From contig JH720299.1 in NCBI GenBank assembly GCA_000231825.2, positions 338,549 through 402,548 on the forward strand: a stretch of DNA of 64,000 nucleotides. The letters run 5' to 3'. Within the stretch, counting starts at the first letter, position 1. Each line of letters opens with the position of its first letter. Under the pieces are notes generated by a model that was not told the DNA's origin, ran no database searches, and saw nothing but the letters and a program-made list of their open reading frames with translations. The position numbers and the translations under genes are program-made. The DNA comes from Tetrahymena elliotti 4EA. Taxonomy: Eukaryota; Ciliophora; Oligohymenophorea; Hymenostomatida; Tetrahymenidae. Shown piece after piece: positions 36,690-48,000 of the stretch.

Positions 36690-37330
36690 ATAGTGCATAA
36701 AGATTAGGAATTGAGTTTAGCAGAATGCTCTTATCTCTAAATTTTAACTCTTAGCTTTATGTAAAAACAGTGTTTCAATATTATTTTTGCATTTTTGAAT
36801 GAATAAGTATAAACTTTTATTTGAGCAACTGACTGACTAATCTGGGTTGGTTTACTTGTTATTTGTTGGGCTCATTCATTCATTCATTAATTCTTTTTTT
36901 TTTCAGATTTAATCATTTATTTATATATTTATTTCTTCATTCAGTATTTCTTATTTACAAATTTTTAAAAGTTGGAATCAAATTGGCTAACTGGGTGCAT
37001 AACAATTAGTATCTGGGCTGTCAAAATGCTCTAATCTTTAGACTTTGACTCTTGACCTAAGGTAAAAATAAAGTTTCAATATTAATTATTCATTTTTGAA
37101 TTAAAAGACTTTATTTTATGAGTGACTGATTGAATGAATAATTTAATTTGGTTTAATTAATATTTGTTAGACTAATTTATTAATTAGTATTTATTGTTTT
37201 CATATTTAACTGCATTTTTATGTTTTTCTCATTTTTTAGAAATTTATTAATTTAATATTTATTTTAATAATTTTTTAAGGTGTTGTTAAACTGGTGAAAT
37301 GGGTGTAAAAGGATTCAGATCAAAGTAATA
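36690..37330. repeat. inverted copies of the 13-15 kb repeat family
   Basis: Two clear units and one fragment, in reverse orientation to the array at 13230-14870. The first has AGCAGAATGCTCTTATCTCT, TAACTCTTAGCTTTATGTAA, GTGTTTCAATATT, then CAACTGACTGACTAATCTGG and GGTTGGTTTACTTG. The second has GGGTGCATAACAATTAGTAT, AATGCTCTAATCTTTAGACT, TTGACTCTTGACCTAAGGTA, then TTCAATATTAATTATTCATT and AGTGACTGATTGAATG. A fragment (CTGGTGAAATGGGTG) follows near 37291. Order of blocks matches the reverse complement of the left array. Confidence 0.8.
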
Positions 37331-37513
37331 AAAGCAAAAAGGCTTGTTAAATATTCATTTTTATGTTGAAATAGTTATCACTTTTTATGAAATGACAGAA
37401 ATTACTTATCGTACATTGATTTTGTTATATAAATTATTTTATTGAAAAGTTTTAATTAATTTATTGTAAATTTAAAAAGAAAAGAAAAAATTATCTGTTT
37501 TTTAAAAAGTATT

Positions 37514-37637
37514 TATCTCTTAATTGATTTCCTTTATTTATTGAATTAAATTTTAAATTATTTTTATTAAATTTAATCTCTTAATTGATTTCCATTATTT
37601 ATTGAATTAAATTTTAAATTATTTTTATTAAATTTAA
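37514..37637. repeat. 62-bp tandem duplication
   Basis: ATCTCTTAATTGATTTCCTT at 37514 is repeated at 37576 (ATCTCTTAATTGATTTCCAT), and the two 62-base copies are nearly identical through TTTTATTAAATTTA. Such a fresh duplication in noncoding DNA suggests recent replication slippage. Confidence 0.85.
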
Positions 37638-38299
37638 AATAACTTGTTTTACAATTTCTGTAAAAAAAATTATCATTTGATTAAAGAAAACACTTTTTAA
37701 AAATTCCCCAAAAAATAATCATTCTATTTATAGATACTTCAAAGCCAAAGCTAAGATATTAGAATACTCAAATACAAATTATATTAAAAAAAATTCAAAT
37801 TAAGCAATCCATTTATTTTTTGATTTATTTTTGTAAGAAATCAAATAAAAAAAATTATTTATCTAAAAATTAACTAAAAATTTGCTTAACCACTGAAGAA
37901 ATTGTCTGCATCTACTTTATATTAATTTTAGGAAAAATATTAAATTGAAATTTTTTTATAATATTTCAATTATTAAAAAGGTTTTGGAATGTTGATAAAT
38001 TAAAAAATAATATTGATTGATGATAAATTATTTTAAAGCTGATCATATTATTTTAAAACACCTTATTTTAATTTCTGTTGAATCTTTAACTGAAAGAAAC
38101 ATGTAAAGTAAATTTACTTTATGCTGAATATTACTTTTTGATGGAGTGATTTCAGGTTTGTATTGTTTTACTTAATTAAGATTTTTATAATTAATAAATT
38201 TTCTTTTTTTTTTTTGTAGGATCAGTAGAAATCTTGTTTTGAATTAAATATCAATAGATAATTCATAAATTTATAGAGTACATTAGCTAGTAAAATAGT

Positions 38300-41244
38300 A
38301 TGATATAAATTAAAAATGAAAGAAAGTCTTCTATGTTTTCTATCTATCTTTTAGATATTTAATTTAATTTGAAACAATGCACTCTTTTTCATAATAAATT
38401 TGGCTGTTACTCATTTGATTTAAAATATGGAAATAGTAGCAAGAGATCTCCTACAATAAATATTCTCAAGGAGAGAGTTAATTTAGATGTTCTTATATCT
38501 TTTAATGATGTCCCAATAGAGGGAGAGGAAATCTAGATTTCTCTTTACAATCAAGTACTTGTTAAAAACAAATAAAAAGATGTTCTTATAAGCTAGTAGA
38601 TATTAAAATTATCAGATTATACTACTGATAAAAGAGAATCTAAAACTGAATAAAATTTAATATTTCAATAAGATGGATAAGTTAAGGCTTAAATAAAGTA
38701 CATGTTATCTATCAAAGATCCTAGAGTTGAGGAATCAGAAGGTGGCCCTAGAAATTTTATGAACTTTTTAAGAGAATGGCTTGGAAATATTTTTTTGAAT
38801 TAAATAATCAGTCAAGTAGAAAGTGAAGAAAAGTAATAGAGACTCTTAAAGTTAAAATAACAAAAAGAAGAGCTAATGAGAAAAAAGAGAGAGGAAGAGG
38901 AGGAAAATTTAAAAAAACAAAGGGAAATTTAGGAAGAAGAGAAAAAAAGAATTGAAAAGCTAAAGCGACTTGACGAGCTCAACAAATTAAAGAAGTTGAA
39001 AGAAGAACGTGAGTAAAGAGAAAGAGAAAAGTTAAAGAAAGAAGAAGAAGAGTAAGAAAAATAAAGGCTTTTAAAACAGCAACAAAAAGAAGAAAGGCTT
39101 AAACAAAAAAGAAAAGAAATGTTACAATTTCAAGAGAAGCAAAAATAAATAAATTCTCTTGATGATACAGATCTCAGATCGTATGAAGAGGAAGGTTTTG
39201 AAGAAGAAATTAAAAACATTAAAAAGTAGAAAGAAAATCAAAAGAAAGAAACAAATAATAAAAGAAACAGCAAGTAAATTAATTTACTATTTACTTTAAA
39301 GAAAAACAAATCAAAATATCATTTTAATTCTTGATGATTTTAATTAGGGTTGTTTTGATATTGGTTAAGTTATATATCAAAATTTTGACATATTGGCTCA
39401 AATTTAGGATGGCTAGATATAGATTAAGTTATATATCGATCATATCGATATTTTAAAAATATTGTTATTGAATCAACCCTAATTTTGATCAAATGCTTTA
39501 TTTTTTTTAATCAATAAAAAATATACAATTTATTAAACAGAAAGCATAGGAAAATATTTATTTGTTTAATTTGAAATAGAAAAATAATTAAAATAAATTC
39601 TTTTTGTTTTAGTTAGGAAGAAATATTAGAAGAATTGATAATAGAAGAGGATGATGAAATAAACCATAGAGCTTATAAATCGCCTTACAAAAGCAAGAGT
39701 ATTTCTGCATTAAGGTTAAGTAAATCTAAGTAAAATACACATGCAGAAAGCTTATATAATATTAGATAATCGAGAGAAAACTCTCTTGATATTAGCATGA
39801 TAAGTAAAAGCAGTTCTAAATAAACTTCTTTTATGAAAGCAAAAAAGAGGAATTTTATGAATTTATTGAAAAAATGGATGTGCAAATTCTTAAAAAAAAT
39901 AATTAAATAAGTAAATAAAAAAGATTAATTGAATAATTGTAATACTAGATTTTATATTTTTGGAGATGAAACATTCCCTTATATACTAATTTTTGATCCC
40001 GAACAGTAAAAACTTTATACAATATCTCCTCCTAAATCTCTCACTATGTATAGTTATTCATCTGCTGTATCTCTCCCTGATGGAAAAATCATCATCTGTG
40101 GAGGTGTAAATAACAAATTAAATGATATACTTCCAATATGTTAACTTTATGATCCATTAAAAAACACTTCCATCCCACTTAGTAATATGCAATAAGCTAG
40201 ATATACCCACTCTGCTCTTTATTTCGAAGAATATGTTTATGTAATTGGTGGTAGAACCTATGGTAGAGGAGAATAAAGCATTTTAAACTCATTTGAAAGG
40301 TAAATTTAATTTCAAATTTAAGTTATTCATTTGAAATTCTCTCATGAAGAAATAATTCTAATTTTCTTTTTGCTGATTTATGTAAAGAGTTTTTAAACTT
40401 AAATTATTTATTTTAAATAAAATTAAAAATAAACAAATTGTTAAAGAATAGAATTGCTTTTAATTTAGAATAAATTTTTTTCTAATAATTAATCGAATAA
40501 GATAAATAATAATTCTAATACAGCTTTTGAATGAAGATTAAATAAAAATTAGAATAAATAAGATTTTTTTTTTATTAAAAATAAAATAAAATTTCTATTT
40601 AAAAACAAGAAAGATAATCTTTTTTAAGAAAATTATTTTTTTCTCTCAATGAATAAATATAAAAGAAGATATTTTTTTAATAAAGATTCGATTTAAAGAC
40701 AAATTAATGGGAGAGTCTAGCAAATTTAGAGGATGGAAGATGTACTACTAGTTTAGTAGGACTTAACGATAAAAGGTGGTTGTATTTGATTGGAGGATTT
40801 TCTCCTAAAGGAAGATTAAATAGGATTGAGAGATATAATATAAAGGAAAATAATTGGCAGATTTTGAATATTAAACTTCCTTTAAGTGTTGAAGGAGGAT
40901 TTGCTTTTTCTGCTAGGGGAAGATAAAGTGATTAGTTTTATTTTATGTTTGGAAGAAGTGATGAGGAAAGGAATGAGTAGATTTTTTAGATTAAAATAAA
41001 TCCATAAAATCCTGAGCAGAATAAAATAGATATTGTAGGGAAAATAAAAAAAGCAAGAGTACTTCCTATTTGCTTTGTAGATGAAAATTAGAAGCTTTAT
41101 GTTTTTGGAGGTGATGAAAATCTATGGGAAAGATTTGATATTCCTTCTTTTGAAAGCTAGTTTGGAAAAAAAGTTAATTAAGATTTACATCCAAGTGATA
41201 TGAAAAAATACTGTAGCGCATTTAGCCACTTGAATCAAGCTTGA
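38300..41244 (+). CDS. coiled-coil Kelch-repeat protein, 739 aa, 3 exons
   Basis: Exons 38300-39273, 39613-40299, 40686-41244 (2220 nt). Introns of 339 and 386 nt are GT-AG and restore phase; the second splits the Arg codon of NSFERFDLKTNQW, a Kelch strand continuous across the junction. Two in-frame starts are possible, ATG 38300 or 38333. Residues about 1-155 form an unassigned globular part. About 165-300 is a highly charged single helix or coiled coil (KKREEEEENLKKQREIQEEE). A Ser/Lys-rich basic linker ends in KKWMCKFLKKIIK. From about 430 there are Kelch repeats with the GG diagnostic: IIICGGVNN, VYVIGGRTYG, WLYLIGGFSP, YFMFGRS, LYVFGGDEN, probably one beta-propeller for protein binding. 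Similar coiled-coil/Kelch proteins are common in ciliates; partner unknown. Intron 1 carries a MITE-like element (39342-39484). Confidence 0.82.
39342..39484. mobile_element. MITE-like element inside intron 1 of the Kelch gene
   Basis: A 143-bp segment bounded by perfect 11-bp terminal inverted repeats, AATTAGGGTTG (39342-39352) and CAACCCTAATT (39474-39484). Inside, the phrase TTAAGTTATATATC occurs twice (about 39364 and 39424), with further TATCGAT palindromes. It codes for nothing. Flanks are TTTT/TTAA-rich on the left and TTGATC on the right, so a target duplication cannot be fixed by eye. Its location wholly within an intron fits a non-autonomous transposon, or a remnant of the IES-like DNA that ciliates normally delete. 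Confidence 0.6.
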
Positions 41245-42307
41245 TTAAAGTCATATTTTATCGTCTGGAGATAAATCTAAATTAATTGAATATTTTACTC
41301 TATTTAATTAGAAATTTAATGGTTTTCAAATAAACAATGACTCTCTTAAAATAATATAAGAAAGAAGATAGATAATATCTAAATAATTTTCTTTCATAAT
41401 CAATTCATATTTTAGATACATTTTATCAATCTAAAAATATTAAATTTAATAAAAATAATTAAAAATGCCTCATTAATATCACTTTAATCATTTTTATAAT
41501 TCTTATAATCTTATATAGCCTGTTCATATCATAGATATCTTTTAAAATTTTTAATAAAATTAATGTTATTTCTTTTCTTATTTTATGAAAATAGGTAAAA
41601 CTTAAAATTATTGACCAAAAAATATTTACTGTAAAGCAATCTATTTTTATTTTATCTTTTTGAAATTTTATTAAGGAATTTAAGTTTTTAATTTTGTTTT
41701 CTTTTTTATTTGATGGTATTAAACCAATCAAAATAACTTTATTTTCGAATACTTAATGATATTAAATAAAATTATTTAAAACTTCAAACCTTTTATGCTA
41801 TTATCAAATTATTACATCTTTTTTGTGGCAAAAGAGTTTTGTTTTACTCATATGAACAGTATATTTGTTATCAAATTTAAAAGTTTTCAAAATCTTAAAT
41901 ATTGTTTTTTCAAAGAAGGAATTCACAAAATCCTGAAAATAAAGAATTTCGAGGAAAAGGTAAATTAAAGATGTTAATACATGAAAGTAAATTTTTATAA
42001 TGGAAAATTTTGCATCAAAGATGATTAATTTTGTCTATTTAATTCGAATTATACTTATCCACATACTGTTGTCAGATTGATTCAGAATATTGTAAGCTAT
42101 TTTGAAATCTTTGGTATTAATAAGGTGTTATATATCTATTTAAATTCATCAAAATCTTGTCAATTTTAATTAAAATATAAAAAATAAATAAGATTTATAA
42201 CATCAAAGTAAAGTAATTGATAGTTTTAATTAAAGAAATTTAACAACTAAATAATAAATTAGTCAAATTACATACAAAACAACTTAATACAATAAATAAG
42301 CTAATAA
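41245..42307. other. intergenic region upstream of phosphorylase B
   Basis: About 1.06 kb between two + strand genes. The only recognisable signal is the phosphorylase promoter block at 41945-41969. A 90-codon minus-strand frame at 41459-41731 is hydrophobic/lysine-rich low complexity and I do not accept it as a gene. Confidence 0.55.
41945..41969 (+). promoter_or_regulatory. conserved promoter block upstream of phosphorylase B
   Basis: AATTTCGAGGAAAAGGTAAA followed by TTAAA, the counterpart of 28009-28033 upstream of phosphorylase A. It lies 363 bases before the ATG. Shared only between the two paralogue promoters as far as I can see. Confidence 0.5.
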
Positions 42308-44260
42308 ATGAGCACCTTTAACTTCAAAGATTTGATTAGAGACAAAAAAGAAGGTAAGCAATTATCGAAGGAGTAAATATATGCTTGGGTAGAAGGAGTT
42401 ACAAGCAAAACCATGCCTGAATATCAATTAAGTGCCTTATTAATGGCCATCTATTTCAAGGGTATGACTATTTAGGAAAGAGGATATTTAACTTCAGCTA
42501 TGGCTTCCTCTGGCAAGACAATGAACTACAGAGACATTCCTTAAAGTAAGGTTGATAAGCATTCTTCTGGTGGTATTGGTGAAAAATGCTCTATGATTCT
42601 TGTTCCCCTAATGATGGAATTAGGCATTAAAACTCCCATGCTTACTGCAAGAGGTTTAGGACATACTGGTGGTACTATTGATAAATTAGAAGCTATTCCA
42701 GGATACTAGGTTGAGATCTCTTTCGAAAAGATGATGGAAATGATGTAATCTATTGGCGCTTACATTGCCTCTTAAACTGCTGATATTGCCCCAGCTGATA
42801 AATTCATTTATAGTATGAGAGACCTAACTGAAACTGTTGACGAAATCTCTCTCATTACTGCTTCTATTCTCTCAAAGAAATTCTCTCAAGACCTTGATGC
42901 TTTGATTATGGGTAAGCTGACTATTAGCTTTTATTATTTTCCTTTAATATTTCTAGCATATTTTTCTAATTATAGAAAGTTTTTAAGACTATCATTACAA
43001 GCATTCAATTATTCTATTTTGAAATCCATTTCATTAACATAGATTATCTTTTCAGACTTTCATTAATTCTAAAAATAACATACAATAGATTTTAATCAAT
43101 AAATTATCATTCTTACATCTCCAATAATTTAAAGTATAAAAATGAGCTGATTACCCCTCAATATTTTATAAGACTTCAATTTTACTTTTTGTGATATTCT
43201 TTCTATAAAAAATATCCTAATTTAAGCTGTATTAAGAATTCTTTAATATTGATCTATTTAGTTATTTACTTTTTACACACATAATTTTAAAAAGTAGAAC
43301 TGTTAAGAAAATCATAAAATTAAATAAATAAAATGAAATTTATTTTAGATAAACAATCAGATAAAGTTAATAATAAATTTATTTTATATTTTTTTAGATG
43401 TTAAATGTGGGCCTTCTGCTTTCATGAGAACTATTGAATAAGCTACTGAATTAGCAGATAGTATCAAAAGAACTTGTGAATCAAATAGAATTTAATGTAG
43501 AGCTTGTATCACTAGAATGGATTTCCCACTAGGCTAACATATTGGTAATGCAAATGAAGTCTATGAATGCATCCTTTCTTTTGATCCTAATAGTGAGTAC
43601 TGTGATTCTGTTAGAAGACTTTAATTTTGTAAGAACACTACAGGGTTTGTTAAATTTGAAAATGGAGTTTAAAGCGCAATTGATGTCTTGATTCTGATAA
43701 CTTTCGTCCTTGGTCTCCAAATGTACTTGGCTAGTGGACTTGAAAGTGATGAACAAAAGGGTTTCGAAGCAGTTAGAAAAGCCTGGCTTAGTGGTAATTT
43801 GTATTAGCATTTTGATAAACTGTGTACTTTGTAAGGTGGTTCACTTGACTAATTCTTAGCTCATTATAAACTCATCTAATAATAGCTTGATTAACCTGAA
43901 TAAAGTACAAAAGTTATCACTATCACTGCACCAAAAGATGGAAAAATTTCTAAAGTAGATGGAGTGACTCTAGGTAATTTAATGGTAGACTTAAATGCTG
44001 GCAGAAAAGTCTATGGTGATACAATTAATCACGATGTATCCATGCAATGGTATCTCTATCCCAACCAAAATGTTAAGAAAGGTGATATTGTTTGTAAAAT
44101 TTATCACCCATATTTCCAAAAGTAGGAAGATAGAATATTTAAATTCAAAGATGATCATAATTTTTGTCAAACTATTACAAAAAAGGTTCTCAATACGTTA
44201 ACCTATTCTGAAGACCCTAACTTTATATATAGTGAACCTTTAATTTACAAAATATTATGA
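42308..44260 (+). CDS. thymidine / pyrimidine-nucleoside phosphorylase B, 488 aa, 2 exons
   Basis: Exons 42308-42911 and 43398-44260, exactly the lengths of copy A (604 and 863 nt) with the intron (486 nt) at the same codon. The first 16 residues ([16 protein letters not shown]) are identical to A. Catalytic and binding residues are kept: Lys84-His85-Ser86, Thr123, Arg171, Ser186, Lys190. Around the active site some usually invariant neighbours differ: [10 protein letters not shown] has become [10 protein letters not shown] (Ser113 to Thr, Gly114 to Ala), GGIGDKTS has become GGIGEKCS, and IPGRKVDK has become IPQSKVDK. The enzyme is probably active but perhaps with altered phosphate handling or specificity. 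Codon use is relaxed (many TAA/TAG Gln codons, A/T third positions) compared with copy A, suggesting lower expression. Reaction and pathway as for A. Confidence 0.9.
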
Positions 44261-45047
44261 CAAATAAATTTTAGTTATTTATTTTATTTAAATGTAATGA
44301 AATTTAGACAAACAAAATTTACTAAAAATTTGCTAAATAAATATTTATTATACTCAAAAACCAAAAATAATATTATTTCATAAAAAATATTTATCAAGAA
44401 AGCCAAAGCAATAAATTAAAAAATCAATTAAATTATTTAAAAATAAAAAAATATTTTTTAAATCCAAAACAGTTAAAAAATATGTAAGTATTAAGAATAT
44501 GAATTTTTAATACTTATCAAATAAAAGAAATTGAATTCTTTTGAAAATAATTTGTTTAGAGTCAAAATATTCTAATTGAGGTATATTATTTCTTGCTAAT
44601 TAGAGATAAACCTGGAGGTTTAGCGACACTGGTAAAATAAAATAATTGTTTAAGAATTTATTGTTATTTTAATGATATAATTTTTTAAAAATAGAAAAAA
44701 AGTAAATATTTTTTAAAAAGGGAAACTTACAATTTTGGTAAATAAATTTTTTGTAATTATTTTAATAATTCAAATATAAGAAATGAGTCTTATTCATGAA
44801 ATAAGTTTTATATATTAAACTATGAGATGTGAGTAATCATATGATAATTAAAATATCTTGACTCCTTTTTTTTAAAATATTGTTTGTGTTATATAAAATA
44901 AAAACTAAAATAAAATTTGGATCAGATTTAATAATGACAATATGTAAATAAATTTATATAAAAATAAAAAAATGTTAATATTGTATGCTACATAAAAAAA
45001 TATATTATTGATCTTTAAATATATTTTTAAATTATAATAATTTGTAT
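44261..45047. other. convergent intergenic spacer
   Basis: About 790 bases of A/T-rich sequence between the 3' ends of phosphorylase B (+) and the kinase-TPR gene (-). No repeats, RNA genes or terminator-like structures recognised. Confidence 0.6.
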
Positions 45048-48000
45048 TCACTTTTTTTTAAAAAGAATTTTATCTTTGATAAAGAAAATTAACAAATTTG
45101 CTTCATTAATATTAAAATTTTCAGAATATTCTTTAGCAATTTCCTCATCATCTTGAATATTATAGAAGACATAGATTGTCACGTGTATTTTAGTAATTTA
45201 CTCTTTAGTTAAATAATGTTATGATTTTTTACTCAGTTCAAGACATTGTAAACCCAATAATAATGCTAATTTGATTTATTTACAATCTAAATATTAATTC
45301 ATCATTTCAAAAAGGAATTTAACTAATTTAGATTAGTCTGAATTATAAATTTTAGCATATATTTCATGATATTATTAATAGTATATTAAAGCATTTTCAA
45401 AGTCTCCCATTAGTTTATAACAATAAGCTGTATGTACCAAGGCATACTGGATTTATAAATCTTATTCATTGTAAAATTCCCAAGCTACTTCAAAAAAGAG
45501 CAAGTAATATTTTAAGCTATTTTCAAAATCTTTGTTATTTAAGTAGATTTAAGCTAGATTAAATAAACTAAAAGCATCTAATTAAGTAATTTGTTCACTA
45601 TTAGTTTATACTATTTATTTTAAATATGGTATTGCCATATTATGATTTCCAAGTTCTAAATAGCAATTTGAAATATTGTTGAGCGTTATTTTTAGATCTT
45701 TTGAATTTAAATTTAATTTTTTTTTCATCTCAACAGACTTAAACAAATAATCCAGAGCAAGATTATATTATTTTAAAAAATAATAATTAAGACCAATATT
45801 GCTTAGGTTTTTAGCCATATCTGGATGTCCATCTTTAAATATAAGTCCATAAAAATATTGAGCTTGCAAAACACAATCTAATGCTTTTTAATAAAATCCC
45901 TATTTTTAAAATATAATACCAAGATTATTAAGGGATGTTGCTATATCTGGATGTTTTTCAAATGATTTTTAAAAGATTTCTGATGCTTTATTGATATTAA
46001 AAAAAGCCTTATTATAATTTTCGAGAAACATATATGTATTTCCAATACCTAAGTAGATAGGTGCTAAGTGTATGTGGTCTTCATTATTTTGAATTTTTTT
46101 ATATAATTTAAGAGATTACTTTTAGAAATTCAAGGCATTTTGATAATCTTAACATTATGAATAAGCACATCCAATATGATTTAGAACTATAGCTATTATT
46201 GGATGGGATTCTTTAAATGTTAATCTATACATATCTAAAGATTTTTTGAAGTATTTAATAGCTTATTTACTATTTAGTAGATTAAAATAGCAATTACCAA
46301 CATTATTAAAAGAATTTGCCAAATCTGGATGAACATAGTTATAAATTTACTTTTCCATATCTAAAGCTTCAAGTTAAAAAATTAATGCCTTTTTAAAATG
46401 TCCCAATTATAGATAGTAAACACTTAAGTCATTAAATACAGAAATAAATATTTAGTGTTTTAAGTCATAATTAAATCTGTATATCTCAAGAGCTTGATAT
46501 AATAAGTTTAAAGCCTCTTGATTTTTTCCAAGCTAACTATGACATTAAGCTATTTATGAAAGATTTCTAGCTACAGCACTATTTGATTGCATATTCTAGA
46601 ATTTTAATATAATTTCAAGAGATTTCTATAGAAATTATAGAGCTTCTTAAGGTTTGCCATCATTTTAATAACATAAACCAATATTAAAGAAATTGATTGA
46701 TCTCCTCCAATCTTCAATTCGCATTTAATTTTCTATAATTTTTTAGGATTTTAAACATTATTTTAATGCTTTTTTATATAAACCAAGAGTTATGTATTAA
46801 TCAGCAACTTATTCACTATAGTCTACAATTTTGTTGAATATTTCTAGTCTCTCATAGATTCTAATTATGAGTTTCTCGTAATAAATTTGAATATCTAAGT
46901 AATATGGAATGTCTTTATTTATATCATAAGGGTAAAAATTAATTAAGTTTTCTATTTTAGATACATAAGATTTTTGAAATTCAAGAAATTTTAATTTCTC
47001 CATTTAATTGAAAAAAAGTTTATGTAATTAAAAGCAGTCCTTTCTTTCGGAAATATTGTCTTTCACCATAAATTCTTCAACAATTTATTTCATTTCTTTT
47101 ATCCAATCATCAAATTGGGAAGTTGTATTATTATTAATTTAGAATGCTTTTAATACCTTAATAAAAGTCTTTCCAAGTGCATACACATCTGAGTTGAAAT
47201 TAATATTCTACTGATTTTCATTTTTTTTTTAAAAATTAGCTATTTACTCTTAAGGAGAATAATTACTTGAGTATCCTGTTGCATTTATTTGGTTTTACCC
47301 TTTCTTAATTGATGAAATTCCAAAATCGGCATACTTATATTACCCATTTAATACTAGAATGTTTAGAGGTTTAATGTCAAGATGCAAAATAGTATAAATT
47401 CTAAATTAAATTATTCCATCTAACAAATCAAATATAATTTTTAAAAGCTTCTCAACCTTAAACTCCTTTTCCTTCTTTTCATATTATTATATTTCATGAT
47501 ATAAGCTGTACTCACATTTCTCTAAGACAAGCACATAAATACCATTTGAAATTTCTACCTAGTCATACATTTTAATAATATTAGAATATTCTTCAAAACT
47601 TTCCATAATCTTAAGTTCTTTTTCAATTTATTATTTTTCTACACCTTGTATATTTTGAATACATAGCTTTCATACTCTCCTATATTTTTCTTTTAATAAC
47701 CTTCATAGACAGCACCTTCTCCTCCTTTTGCAATAAATTTAGATAAGTAAAATTATTTTATTCTCATTTTTTTTTAAATGAATAGGCTTTCTTCTTTGTT
47801 AAAACCCTCAATAACTATTTCTTAGTCTACAATTTTAATTTTGTTCTTTAGATTTTCTACTTAGCTTTCTATCATTTAAAAGCTATCTCTTTGCAATACT
47901 AAAATGTAAAATAAATTTTCCTTAGAATTTATTTGCCAATTTTCTTCATTAGCATCAGCGAATATTACTTTGTCCTCGAAGTTTTAAACATCTTTGTAAA

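Larger units (their letters stand above)
35102..38299. other. long intergenic region with inverted copies of the dispersed repeat
   Basis: About 3.2 kb between divergent genes (jacalin-like - and Kelch +). It contains dispersed-repeat copies at 36690-37330 and a 62-bp tandem duplication at 37514-37637. A polypyrimidine tract ending TTTTTTGTAG (38198-38219), preceded by a GT at about 38156, could be an intron in the 5' leader of the Kelch gene. The rest is plain A/T-rich DNA. Confidence 0.55.

Noticed and set aside
39342..39352. TTAGGG as telomere-like sequence
   Set aside because: Tetrahymena telomeres are GGGGTT repeats. Here TTAGGG is a single copy forming part of a terminal inverted repeat.
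41459..41731. 90-codon minus-strand ORF
   Set aside because: Low-complexity Ile/Lys/Leu composition, no domain, no splice context, and such lengths occur by chance in A/T-rich DNA.
47609..47645. 35-nt GT-AG intron to repair the kinase frameshift
   Set aside because: It would be shorter than other introns in the window and would delete the alpha-C helix with its conserved Glu.
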